In this document: positions 22,137-32,037 of the stretch, one piece after another
Position numbering within the stretch: position 1 is the first letter of the stretch
Layout: every line of letters begins with the position of its first letter
Source of the DNA: Tubulanus polymorphus
Lineage: Eukaryota; Nemertea; Palaeonemertea; Tubulaniformes; Tubulanidae
DNA: 60,000 nt
Assembly (NCBI RefSeq): GCF_964204645.1
Contig: NC_134028.1
Coordinates: forward strand, 23,226,153-23,286,152
Direction: 5' to 3'
The notes under the pieces: model-generated
Told to the model about the DNA's origin: nothing
Databases searched by the model: none
What the model saw: the letters and a program-made list of their open reading frames with translations, nothing else
Program-made: the position numbers and the translations under genes

Positions 22137-22258
22137 CTGGTTATGGTATTCAATGCCCATGCTCATCGTATTCACGAGAATAGCCATCAAAATTCCGCGT
22201 TGAAAATAGTTATGGTCCACGAGAACTTTGATTTTTTGACGGAACATCGAGAAACATC
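22137..22258 (-). CDS. Cav3: Cav3 exon: pre-IIS1 and IIS1
   Basis: The exon reads [20 protein letters not shown], then [20 protein letters not shown]. This matches the conserved Cav3 entry to domain II, where human Cav3.1 has a VDSKYF...GIEYHEQ pattern. It starts with GA completing a glycine codon and ends in phase 0. Acceptor GTTTTTCAG, donor GTATTT. Confidence 0.95.
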
Positions 22259-23806
22259 CTGAAAAACAGTCGATGCAACCTACCGTAGATATTATTGGCA
22301 TATTACTGCCCTTATCGCAAACTATTCAACGCAAAATAAAAACACGAAGACACGAACAAAACGAAGCTTTACTGAATACAACATATATATTCAAGATAGA
22401 TTCCGATTAGAAAAAAAAGGAAGAGCAAAGCGAGGAATTTTCTCATCGGGAGAAAAGTCACTGAACTTCGATGTATGAGGCCCAGGCACGGCGTAAATTT
22501 CGCTACTTTCGCTATATACATATGATTATTTTTTACAAACAAATTTTTAAATTCTTTATTTATTTGTGGTCATCAACAGCGAAAGAACAAAATGCGTTGT
22601 GCCACTAGCCATTGTGAATTGAAACACTTTAAAAGTAAAATCTGTTTTTGAGTTTAAAGAAATAAATTTCAAGAAAAGAAAACCGACGAAATCAATCATC
22701 ATTTCAGTAATGTTGTTATCTTGATAACCGTATCGCCGTTAAAAAATTTCGCTAGATATAAAACGTGACAACAATTCATACCCAGTGATGGCTCGCGATG
22801 TTACCTTATCCATATAATAGACGAGGTACATAAAATCCTGTTTTATGGTAAATAAAATCCTGTTTTATGGTAAAATATGCGGATGGCGAGGAACAATTCC
22901 TATTTCACTGTTCCCCCTGAGCAAAACATGAGACATATACTTCTCAGAACTAGAAAAATGCACCACTTTTGATCTCTACCTGAGAGTTCACGTTTCTCTT
23001 GTCATGCTATAAGAATGATACCAAAGTATATCGCATTATTTGCAAGCTGGTCTTCATCCACTAGTGGAAGATAGATCTCGCTAAGCAAATTTATCAAATT
23101 GTTTATGTCGTTTAACATGGTATTTCATGCGGCATTTTATAATGTGTATATTCACGAATGTCTTGTAATGTATCCGATATGAATTTGTAAACGTAAGGAA
23201 CAATCAAGTTTTTTAATCTTTTTTTTGTTAAAGGCATTTCTGAGATCTCATATTTATGAATACTAAACTTCATGTCGGAAATCAAGTTATGATATAAAAC
23301 ACTTTTTTACGGAGCAATGCTCGCGTTTTTTCGTTATATAGTCTGAGAATAATCATCGATTTATAGCGAATCTATCGTATTTGTTTAAAGCCGAGTCGTT
23401 CTTTTTTCTACGCAGAATTCCGATAACGACGGCTTCTGAAAATGTATTCGCACCGACTGATACCGAAACAAAATCCATTAAAGATAAGCTCGCAGTAACC
23501 ACCGACAACAAATAACAGTTGTTTTTGGGACAAATCATGAAAATTGCATCAAAGCAGTGATTCTTACATCTTGTTTTTTTATTATTGATAAGGAATTCGA
23601 GGTATGCAGTGCGTCTGCGTATGAATTCACCTGAGCAGACGGTGATTCTTCTTACTATCAACAGATGGCGCTGATTGAATTTAGTGGCAATGACACAATA
23701 ACGCACACGCGAGCCATTATTGGGAAAAATTGTTATCGCACTTTTCTCGAGATATAATTTTTTTCATAATCCATTAGACAATTAGAAAGTCTGAAATGAA
23801 ACCGAC
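22259..23806 (-). other. Cav3 intron before domain II
   Basis: A 1.55-kb AT-rich intron with a 22-bp perfect tandem duplication at about 22830-22873. Nothing else was recognised. Confidence 0.75.
22830..22873. repeat. 22-bp tandem duplication
   Basis: Two adjacent copies of a unit containing TAAAATCCTGTTTTATGGTA. Intronic, with no function inferred. Confidence 0.8.
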
Positions 23807-23956
23807 CTGGTGGATGTTGTGGAATATCTAAAGACTCATCTTTCCAATCGCTCGAAGATACATCATCATCGCTGTCACTCCACTCATATTCAGAATGTTG
23901 CGTATCATAATCTGGTAATGTACATGTTATATGGGGTGCTGAAAGACCTTTCTCCC
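23807..23956 (-). CDS. Cav3: Cav3 exon: distal I-II loop, acidic patch
   Basis: A 150-nt exon encoding GEKGLSAPHITCTLPDYDTQ, then an acidic stretch EYEWSDSDDDVSSSDWKDES and a proline-rich end. Phase is 1 at both ends, matching both neighbours. The acidic DSDDD run probably corresponds to the acidic region before IIS1 in other Cav3 channels. The SDSDDD context offers potential casein-kinase-type sites. Acceptor TTTTTCTCTAG, donor GTCGGT. The donor is less usual than its neighbours', but no other junction keeps the frame. Confidence 0.88.
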
Positions 23957-24376
23957 CTAGAGAAAAATAGAACAAAAAAGTCCAAACTAGTGTGAGTTTT
24001 ACATGAGTTTCAGTTGGGACTCTTTTTTCAACCTCAGCCAGACACAGTTTGTATGTTCCCATATTGTTCCAAGATTATAGATACGGATTTATATCGATGT
24101 AGGAACTACTAGCAATTATTTCTACTAGCAGTTTGTGGTTTGTGGTTGCAAGTTATGCCTTACAGTATCACATTTCGTAAATCAAGATGCTCCAATGTTG
24201 TTAAATGAATAAATGAATGATAATGATAAAAAACAGTAATAAACATAGCTGCAAAGCTGCGATAACGGATTTTTGGCAGAAAACCCTATTGATGTGTTAT
24301 GGATCAGTATGGTATATCACATATCAATTAGGATCTGTGTTTACTGGAAAGAATTGGGAAAGATGCATTTTTATAC
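23957..24376 (-). other. Cav3 intron within the I-II loop
   Basis: A 420-nt AT-rich intron. Nothing was recognised. Confidence 0.8.
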
Positions 24377-25145
24377 CTGCATTTTTAGTGCCGTCCACAT
24401 TTGGATTTAACTTATTCATATCATTGTAATCCATATTCAGCAGTGAGTTAGGAGCAGCGAGCGTATTTTTAGCACCATGGAGACTAGTAGTGTCGGGCAC
24501 GTTTAGTTGTCGCGAACTGCCCGTGCCGTTTAATGACGATGATAGCGGAACTAGATGATTAGGGGAAGACTGTTGTGATTTGATCACGGCGTCCATAGGG
24601 GGCGCTAGCGTATTATCCGATACAAACGCGCTACTGTGAAGAGATTCTGATGATGGGTTTAGACTGTTGTTGCTCGGCAACATAAGGTGATTCGGCCGCC
24701 GCGGCGACGAAACAGGGTCGATATCGGATACCTCGGGACTCGCCCTCGGAGCCTGTTGACCCGGATCCATGTAGGCCCTCTGAGTTATGAATGTACACGC
24801 CATGCGATGCGCGTGTTGTAACTGCACGGATTGTTTCGGTGTTTTCCAGCGTCCGCGCTTGCGACGCAACGATATCGCTTTTTCCGGTTTCACTTTGCAC
24901 TGACGTTTTCCCTGCGCGCGCTTGAACGTTCGCACAATTCGTCGTTTGAGTCTGCGCGCCAGATGAGCAAGGTATTTGAGTATTTCGTCGTAACAGCCGC
25001 CCGGCTCCGAGTTACTCGCCAGAGTGCTGCTCGATTGGAAGCGTTTTCGTTCCTGCATCATGCGTTCGGTCTCGCGCTTTTTCGTTTCGGAAAACTGCGT
25101 CGCGATTACAACTAGACAGAGGTTGATCATAAAAAATGAACCGAT
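24377..25145 (-). CDS. Cav3: Cav3 exon: end of IS6, gating brake and I-II loop
   Basis: A 769-nt exon, the largest in the window. It opens [20 protein letters not shown], the cytoplasmic end of IS6, and runs into [20 protein letters not shown]. Next comes [20 protein letters not shown], the helix-loop-helix gating brake that keeps T-type channels closed at rest. A basic stretch follows, then [12 protein letters not shown], which resembles human Cav3.1, and then a low-complexity Ser/Asn/Pro region. It ends with one leftover G. Acceptor TTTCTTTCAG is poly-pyrimidine rich; the donor is GTATAA. The 5' two thirds is clearly GC-richer than the flanking introns. Confidence 0.96.
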
Positions 25146-28100
25146 CTGAAAGAAAAAAAAAACTGCATTTCATTGATAAGATATAAAAAAGATATCAATT
25201 AAACCACTTTCTAGATCGTTTGGGCTGCTTAACATCGTTCAACATTATCAGTTAAGTTCGCGCGGAGCTGATAATTCATTCTTCGCTATGATCAGTTGTC
25301 GGGGAGAGGAGAGAACTATCGTTGACAATCATACCTTATAGAGCTTGAAAGGAAAAAAATCATTAAGTAATTGAAAGACCTATTGACAGATTACGACTAA
25401 AAGCAGATGACAGACATTAGATTTTCGCCTGAAAGTAATTCGATTCAATTTGGTATTGATGTTTTCAAGAGTAGGACGCATTAACTGCTTATATCCTTGA
25501 TTTGTCAAACGCTCAATTAATAGGCAAAAGTCCTAATAATCGCCTTTCTTTTTTTTCTTTACTCCTACAAGTGACATCATGATGTATGTAACTTGCCACA
25601 TTATCACCTCACAATGTGTAGAAATGTTACCCTCGGGCCTGATACGAATTACGTGCTAGCAACTGTTAGACACATTATATGAAATCCCTGCTATCATCGG
25701 GGGGACATTCAATCATTATTTATTATCTGTTTTGTTAAGAAGTCCGTACAATTATATCAGATTATCTCCTCATCTACGCATTGGCGATTTCCAATTATAT
25801 CTCAAAGCAACAATCGGTAGTAATAATGTTGATCATTGATATCCGAGCGTCCGAAAACCCAAACTCTCTTAGCAGACAGACAACGTCTATAATAGATTCA
25901 CAGTTGAACATTTTGACAATGTCACAAGAGAATTCCTTTCTTTTTAGTAACAATTCCCGAAGTAATCGCTGTTATTTTCGATCTGATGAAATTCGAAATG
26001 TTTTGACATGTGCGTAAATTGTATTGACTTTTCAATAACCAGAGATGTCAAAACTAGATGATACCGACTCGTTCAGCTGCTGCGGCTGCTGCTGGTTGTG
26101 GTTACTGTGATATTAACATTCATCTAGCCTACCAGGACCAAATGTGGAACTAATGTGAGTGACAAGTTAATTGCTTGTTCTACGATCGCATAATTAAGAC
26201 CAACCTCCGAAGGCGAACTAAACTAATTTGGTGAACACAGCGGGTAACAGTAAGAATAGCAAATGGTATCTTATGATTAGTGACTTTACACGAGGTATCT
26301 TCAAAATGGCGAAGCTCACGTATTGATCTGCCACATATCCATATTCATAATTCAATAACATATGAGATATATTTCTAACCCTGGTGCAGATAGCTCTAGT
26401 AGTGCTATCGTATAAATACAAAGGAAGAATGAAGAGAAGAATTGAATGCTTTATTTTGTTTTGTTCATCGAATCAGTTTTGGATGTTACCTGTTCATATG
26501 TTTTTTTTAAATCAAACAACATTTATCAAAAACCACATGCAACAGAATATTGAAACGTATCAGATTTTCGATAAAAAGAGATTTTCTAAAAATCAAAAGT
26601 TGCGTGCAAAAAGTTTCCATCGACGGCGTATTGAATAATCGAATCGATCGAGGGATAGCTTCACGAAGATAACAGCTCGAAATTAGATGAACTATACGTT
26701 ATTTTACTTTTTTTGTCGAGTTCGTTTCGAGAGAAAATGTGCAAAAAATCCAGATTTCAAAATTATTTTCACACATGCAAAAAAGTAGTAGTAGTAGTAG
26801 TAATAGTAGTAATAGTAGGAAGTGCATCTGTTTGCTAAGATAAAATATACGAAATATTCACTCATGAGAAAAGAATCACACAAATTTCTTCAAAACATTA
26901 TCTATCGGAGGTTTAGGGAGGGAAAACACACGAAGTCCGTCCGGTCTGTTGGTGGTTTTGGCCGATTTGTCGATTCGTTTTGTTGTTGTTAAGTTGTTAA
27001 GGGCAGAACAAATAGCCGAATTGAAATGCAATTATCTAATAAAGCTTTCCACGTTGAAGAGACAAAATTACGATTGCACGAATAGTTGAGATATCGTCTT
27101 ATGGTGGGAGGAGTATTTTTTTAGAGTTTGCCGCGGGTGGAATGTTACGTTATGTTTATATTTCAAAATATCTCCTCGCCGGGCGCCGTAAGAACCGAGA
27201 ACGGGGGAAAATTGATCGTGAAAACTATCTGAAAATCGAAAGGAATAAAGAAATCGTGCGTCTTGAAAAAAGAAGATTTTTTTCTTTTAAAGTACAGGTG
27301 AACTGTACTGTTAGGAGATTCGGTTCGTTATTATCGGAACTGAACCGAAGTACAGATAATGCAGTAAATTGTAAGAACAACCTGAAGAAAAGAAGATTAA
27401 AATCATTCACTCGAGTTTGATTCATATTTGCAGAGTTTTGTTCGCGGCGTCACCTGATCATATCGAGTGCACTTCACTTCAGAAACCTTTGACATTCGCT
27501 TTATTTTGCGAACAGATTTCCCTCAAGAAAATTCGAGACGACGAAAGAGATGCGATCTTTTGAAGTGCAGTAGCAATAATTCGCTTAAACAAGTTGTCTG
27601 CCATGAAATGGTTACGCGACCAAAGACAATCAATCAAAGATCTTCATTTTATGAAGCCCGTGGTTTAGTTTTTCTGACAAGGCTGTCAAGTTTCCGCAAC
27701 CACAGACAGTCGCGAGCGCCAAACGCTAATTGTGCGTGGAATATCCGCGTGACGAGAAATTACTTTTTAACGGAATTATGAAAAATTATGAAAATCGCGG
27801 TCGTCTCCGTAGTATATCGAATTATCTTGCGTTTTACATTAAAAACAAAACGAATTGACAAACAGAAGGCTTAAGAAGGCGCAAAAATATCCCCGAAATA
27901 AAAATCAACCCGATTGCATGCAGAAGGGTCCAAATTCATTTACAGGGAATAAAAAAACTCGTTTCTTTTTTAAATTTTCTCAAAATTCTGCAAATATAAA
28001 TGGTTCCGAAATCCTGTGCCATTTTTTTTTGCTGACAATGAAAGCAGATGTAAATATGAAAATCATCCAGTCGTAGTCAAGGCGCGGCTTTTTCGAGGAA

Positions 28101-28220
28101 ATGGCAAAGAATTCCGGTGTAAAAAAACACAAGAGGAGATAGCAATAAAAATGGAAGGTAATGGAAAGACAGGCAATGAATGAGATCACTAGGGGTGGCA
28201 AACCAGTACCACCCACTTAC
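25146..28220 (-). other. Cav3 intron within IS6
   Basis: A 3.1-kb intron between the 3' filter exon and the I-II loop exon. It holds an AGT-type trinucleotide microsatellite near 26785-26820. A 104-codon plus-strand frame at 27467-27781 has moderate GC but no similarity or splice context that I can recognise. Confidence 0.7.
26785..26820. repeat. AGT/AAT trinucleotide microsatellite
   Basis: Repeated AGT units with two AAT interruptions, inside a Cav3 intron. Confidence 0.85.
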
Positions 28221-28313
28221 CACTATCAACAATACAAAGTAAATCCAATCCCAAAATGTATGGGCATCTTGAACATAATACATGATGTCTACCCAGCCTT
28301 CAAGGCTGATCAC
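28221..28313 (-). CDS. Cav3: Cav3 alternative exon, 3' copy: canonical D1 selectivity filter (Glu), plus IS6 start
   Basis: A 93-nt exon of 31 codons, phase 0 at both ends, with acceptor TATATTTACAG and donor GTAAGT. It reads [12 protein letters not shown], then [19 protein letters not shown]. The GAA codon supplies the domain I glutamate of the EEDD ring. It joins the next exon as [14 protein letters not shown], the expected IS6. Only 65 nt separate it from the glycine copy. Including both copies would insert a second P-loop in frame and break the channel fold, so mutually exclusive use is inferred. Confidence 0.94.
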
Positions 28314-28378
28314 CTGTAAATATAGAGAAGCAGGGAAACGGGTTATCGGGGACGTGAAGCTAAAGAAAATGAACTTAC
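28314..28378 (-). other. 65-nt intron between the two D1 filter exons
   Basis: The intron starts GTAAGTTC and ends with a short pyrimidine-bearing CTCTATATTTACAG. It is by far the shortest spacing near this part of the gene, where neighbouring introns are 3-8 kb. Spacing this small can prevent both sites being used at once by steric hindrance, a known mechanism for mutually exclusive exons. That mechanism is inferred here, not shown. Confidence 0.8.
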
Positions 28379-28471
28379 CACAATTAACAATACAAAATAG
28401 ATCCAATCCCAAAATGAATGAGCATCTTGAACATAATACATGATGTCTACCCAGCCTCCGAGGCTTATTAC
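28379..28471 (-). CDS. Cav3: Cav3 alternative exon, 5' copy: D1 selectivity filter with Gly, plus IS6 start
   Basis: A 93-nt exon of 31 codons, phase 0 at both ends, with acceptor GCATTTCAG and donor GTAAGT. It reads [12 protein letters not shown], then [19 protein letters not shown]. At the D1 filter position Cav3 channels carry glutamate (LEGW), but this copy has GGA, glycine. It is the first of two tandem copies in transcript order. It differs from the 3' copy at ten nucleotides, eight of them silent; the two replacements are E to G and T to S. Intact splice sites, an open frame and mostly silent divergence argue that it is used. Being a recent decaying duplicate remains possible, so transcript evidence would settle its status. 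Confidence 0.85.
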
Positions 28472-29089
28472 CTGAAATGCAATAACGAACATGTACAAAA
28501 TAAAAACGAGCCTTTTTGTTGTTTTTTTTTCGCCGTGATTATCGCAGACGAGATGCTTCTATTTAACGCATGTCTTGATACCGCTGTATACAGCTAGTAA
28601 GAATTGATATGACCCGCAGGGATCGCGTAGAGTGACTGTAATAAATCTAATTTGTGGTATAAAAACCATAGCGTATATCGATATAACATACGCTAAACGC
28701 GTACGAACTGTATAACCTTTTGCGAGTAACGGGTTAGCGACGGACAAAAAAGATTAAAATAGGATTAATAGAAGAATTCAAAAATTCGTCGTATGAGTGT
28801 AAACCCTAATGATAGACGTGTGGGGGTAAACCTGGGAAGCCGGGTTTCGAAACCTAACCTAACTAAACCTGCCCTAACTTAAGAAACCGAAGATAACCAC
28901 TCGGCCAAACGCTGATCTACTGCCGAGCATGAACAGTTACTCGTGACGTCATATCGGGCGTGGAGAATTGTGGGAAGTATAGGAATGTAGTACGTTGTGA
29001 ATACTACGTATTTTCGACACGGTCAAAATGTGTTTTAGAATAATTTTGCATATGATACGCAGCTTTTTTGTTGAGCGCATCGTTTAGCC

Positions 29090-29185
29090 ACATATGCGGT
29101 GGACTCACGTGACAGAGTCTCCGCACGTGACAGAGTCTCGCGATACCATCAGTTTCGAATCCCTGCCGGAGGACGATGTTCCACG
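29090..29185 (+). repeat. tRNA-like (SINE-like) fragment, copy B
   Basis: Contains AGTCTCGCGATACCATC followed by AGTTTCGAATCCCTG, matching the other copies. The preceding CACGTGACAGAGTCTC is itself duplicated in tandem. Confidence 0.5.
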
Positions 29186-31653
29186 TAGAATACGTTGTCG
29201 AACCTGCTACGTAATTTTGAAACATGTGTACACTGTGGTTAACTTAAGTTCCTTAGCCATCAGCCAATTCGGAGCAACATCAAACAAACCGTAGTCATTT
29301 AAAACCTTCTCTAATATCACGAGTGAATGATACATAAATTTCTTTATCAAATATGTCAAAGCCCCATCAAATTATTAGCAAAAATTACGCAGAACGTAAT
29401 TGAGACTTGAGAACTTTGTCGGCGCGCCATAGATGCCATAATCGAATAGTGGCACGCGAATATCACATAATTTCATCGTCGATACTCGTTGTGGCTGTAA
29501 CTACAAAAATACCGGGATCAAGTTACCTAGCAACCGCAGGTAAATAAACCTGTTATACGGTTCACAGAAAGCGTTGGCATAATGATCTAAAAACTCAGAA
29601 AAACAGGCTTCGGATAAATGAAAAAGTCTATGTATAAAACGCTTTTGAATTGTTTGGTCGAAATTGAAAACCAACAGCAGCTGAAACAGAAATTCAAGTT
29701 TAACTTTTTATAGAAATCGGGGTCAGGGCATAGTGACCGAGCACTTTACCTGGTGGTATTACATCAGGTCATTAACAAGAATATAGATTGATCTGATCTG
29801 ACTCAGTAAAGGAACAAGCCTTCATAGTCAGATCATAGGCTCAGTAATGGAGCCTTGGCCCGATCAAAATCGGCTCAGTAGGGTAAAAAGACATCTTGGC
29901 AGGACCCGACTTGGGTAAGGTAACAAAACGTCGTGGACTGCACCTAGATAAACTCTTACTAAGGTAACAGAACTTCGAAGGGGAAGAGCAGCTAGTAAAT
30001 AAGGTAAAAGGTAGGAATCGACCAGCAGCGTGGTAGATATTCAACTGCAAATGAAGCTGAAATGTCAAATGTATACACCCATACTGTGAGTAAATTGAAT
30101 ATCCATTATTTGGTTGAGTTCACGCTGAAAAACGACGCGGCCACAAATAGATCAGATAACGCCAAGTCTGGTGGATCGCTTATTACTCTTCATCACAGAA
30201 CTAGCGAAAGAAATGCGGCGCCAATAATCCTGCGCAAATAATATTTCCAACGAATTATTGGCAATCGCAGGTTTCATAAAGATGATCGGATGATGGAAAA
30301 GAAATGGCAATAAACACCCCACATATCCTTTACTCGTATGTGTATATATATGTACATCAATCAATGGCTGTGTGGGTAGGTCGGTTCGGGGAGCCTACAG
30401 CGATATCCAAAATCCAGCATCTCTCTAGATTGATATCCTTATTGGAAAAAAGCAAAATGGAAATTGACGGGAAACGACGAATCGATTTGTTTATTTTTGC
30501 AGAAACGAAAACACGTTTTGCCTAAAGAAATTCCAGGGTGCTAGGAAACTATACTAACTGCCCATTCCTGACAAAAGGATGAAAGTCAATTTTTTCGAAA
30601 TTCAGATTTTGATCGACCATTACTGGTGCAACTACTGGTGCATTCCGTTCGGTGCAATCCTCACATCGGTATCTCTAACCGTGCTTAGACCCTAGTATGC
30701 AGTACGGTTAAAGCACGATATTTAGAGTGAATAAACATCTATGTATTTGAACAGATTGGCGCATGTATACGGGCTGATAATCGCAACTAATCTCATTGCT
30801 TTCATGTCGCTGACCATCAATGCGACGTTAATGCATCCGATTAAGCTCGGCTTCAGAACGGCAGACGTGTTCGCAGGATACATTCAATCAGACCCAATAG
30901 AAAACTCTACAGCAATGAATCCGCTGCCGCTCGCTGCAATTCATATTGATATTGATGCATCAGTCGCAATGATGGTATTATATACACGTGAATATGATAC
31001 ATTTCGGCGGGCAATTACGCCATGATGGGGTCATCAAGAACCGGCATAACAGACCGCGGTCTGAGTAATAATCCAGCGCTTAACTCGGCTGATTATGTCG
31101 TCAGTATTTCAAATCCTCTCCAAATTCCCGGTGAAATGGCTGTGTCTGATGACCAATCTATTCACGCAGAAGCTAGTTAGCACAAAGTGCATCTAAGCTC
31201 AGGGGCATGTGACCCGTATCTTCTTCAGACACACGGGTTTCAGGTTTTAAATATGATAATCTTATTCACGACAGAATATCAGTTCACAGTCTTGAAGTCT
31301 TGAATTCTAAGATGATTACGTTGTTAAAAAATCAATTCGATTTCCGATTTCTGATCTAAGCTCCCTGGTTTGTACCTACTGCTGGCTATGCTGGCTTTGA
31401 TAGAGGATTCTACTCGTGGCAAGTGAGGATCCACCAGGTGTCGCTAGCACTAATATTAGTTGGTGATCTGCAGGGTTTAGATATCATTAATAATTGATCG
31501 GTCTAGCTTTATTCAGCAAAGCATCACACAAAGCAGTGAAAAAAACCCATAATGGGACACGAGTTGAGTTCCTGTGAAAGATTATTTAATCAAGCAATCG
31601 ACGCGTGAGATTTTGTTATCATGCCGACGTGTTTGCGACGAATGATTTTTCAG

Positions 31654-31775
31654 CCATCATTTCTCATTATGAAACCGCTGACAACCCGTACAAATCAGTT
31701 GCCCGCGACAACGACGACGGTGTTTACGGGGAGTTGTATAATGTATCGGCGGCGGCGACGCCGACATCGCAGTGA
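31654..31775 (+). CDS. Possible terminal coding exon of a nested plus-strand gene
   Basis: Unrecognised and uncertain. After a plausible acceptor (ATGATTTTTCAG) the phase-2 frame reads IISHYETADNPYKSVARDND, then DGVYGELYNVSAAATPTSQ and a TGA stop. Tyrosines in YETADNPY, VYGEL and LYNV look like a receptor cytoplasmic tail, and the composition is much GC-richer than the intron around it. A different frame is open across 31621-32037 and also has GC-rich third positions beyond 31775. Either a frame change by splicing or a decayed copy is therefore possible. An AATAAA occurs at about 32260. No upstream exons were identified. Confidence 0.3.
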
Positions 31776-32037
31776 ACGAAACGATACCGACACGTCGACA
31801 TCGTCACGAAATGCAAAAGACAAGCCGACAGACGGTAACGCGATGGAGGCGCACGGCGACGACGAGAAATATCGCGTCCATAATCGCTACAGGAAATGGT
31901 CTATGAATACGCGACAGATCGGTGACAGTCGCTGGAAGCACGACGCCCCTATTTTCAGCCAACCAAATTACGATATTGTCACGCACCCAGGATATGCCTC
32001 AACCTTGACGCGTTCAATAGACGCGAGCGACTGAAAT
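31776..32037 (+). other. GC-rich, coding-like continuation in a second frame
   Basis: The plus-strand frame that is open from 31621 to a TGA at about 32035 reads, in this part, DTDTSTSSRNAKDKPTDGNA and later YRVHNRYRKWSMNTRQIGDS, then KHDAPIFSQPNYDIVTHPGY. Third positions are mostly G or C while the surrounding intron is AT-rich. No family is recognised. It may be the same gene as the preceding entry after a frame change, an alternative exon, or the remains of an inserted gene. Confidence 0.25.

Noticed and set aside
24631-25115. Long frames overlapping the I-II loop exon in other frames and strand
   Set aside because: They are shadows of the GC-rich exon at 24377-25145, which has clear Cav3 similarity.
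30741-31025. 94-codon plus-strand frame upstream of the GC-rich island
   Set aside because: No similarity and no convincing donor joining it in frame to 31654.
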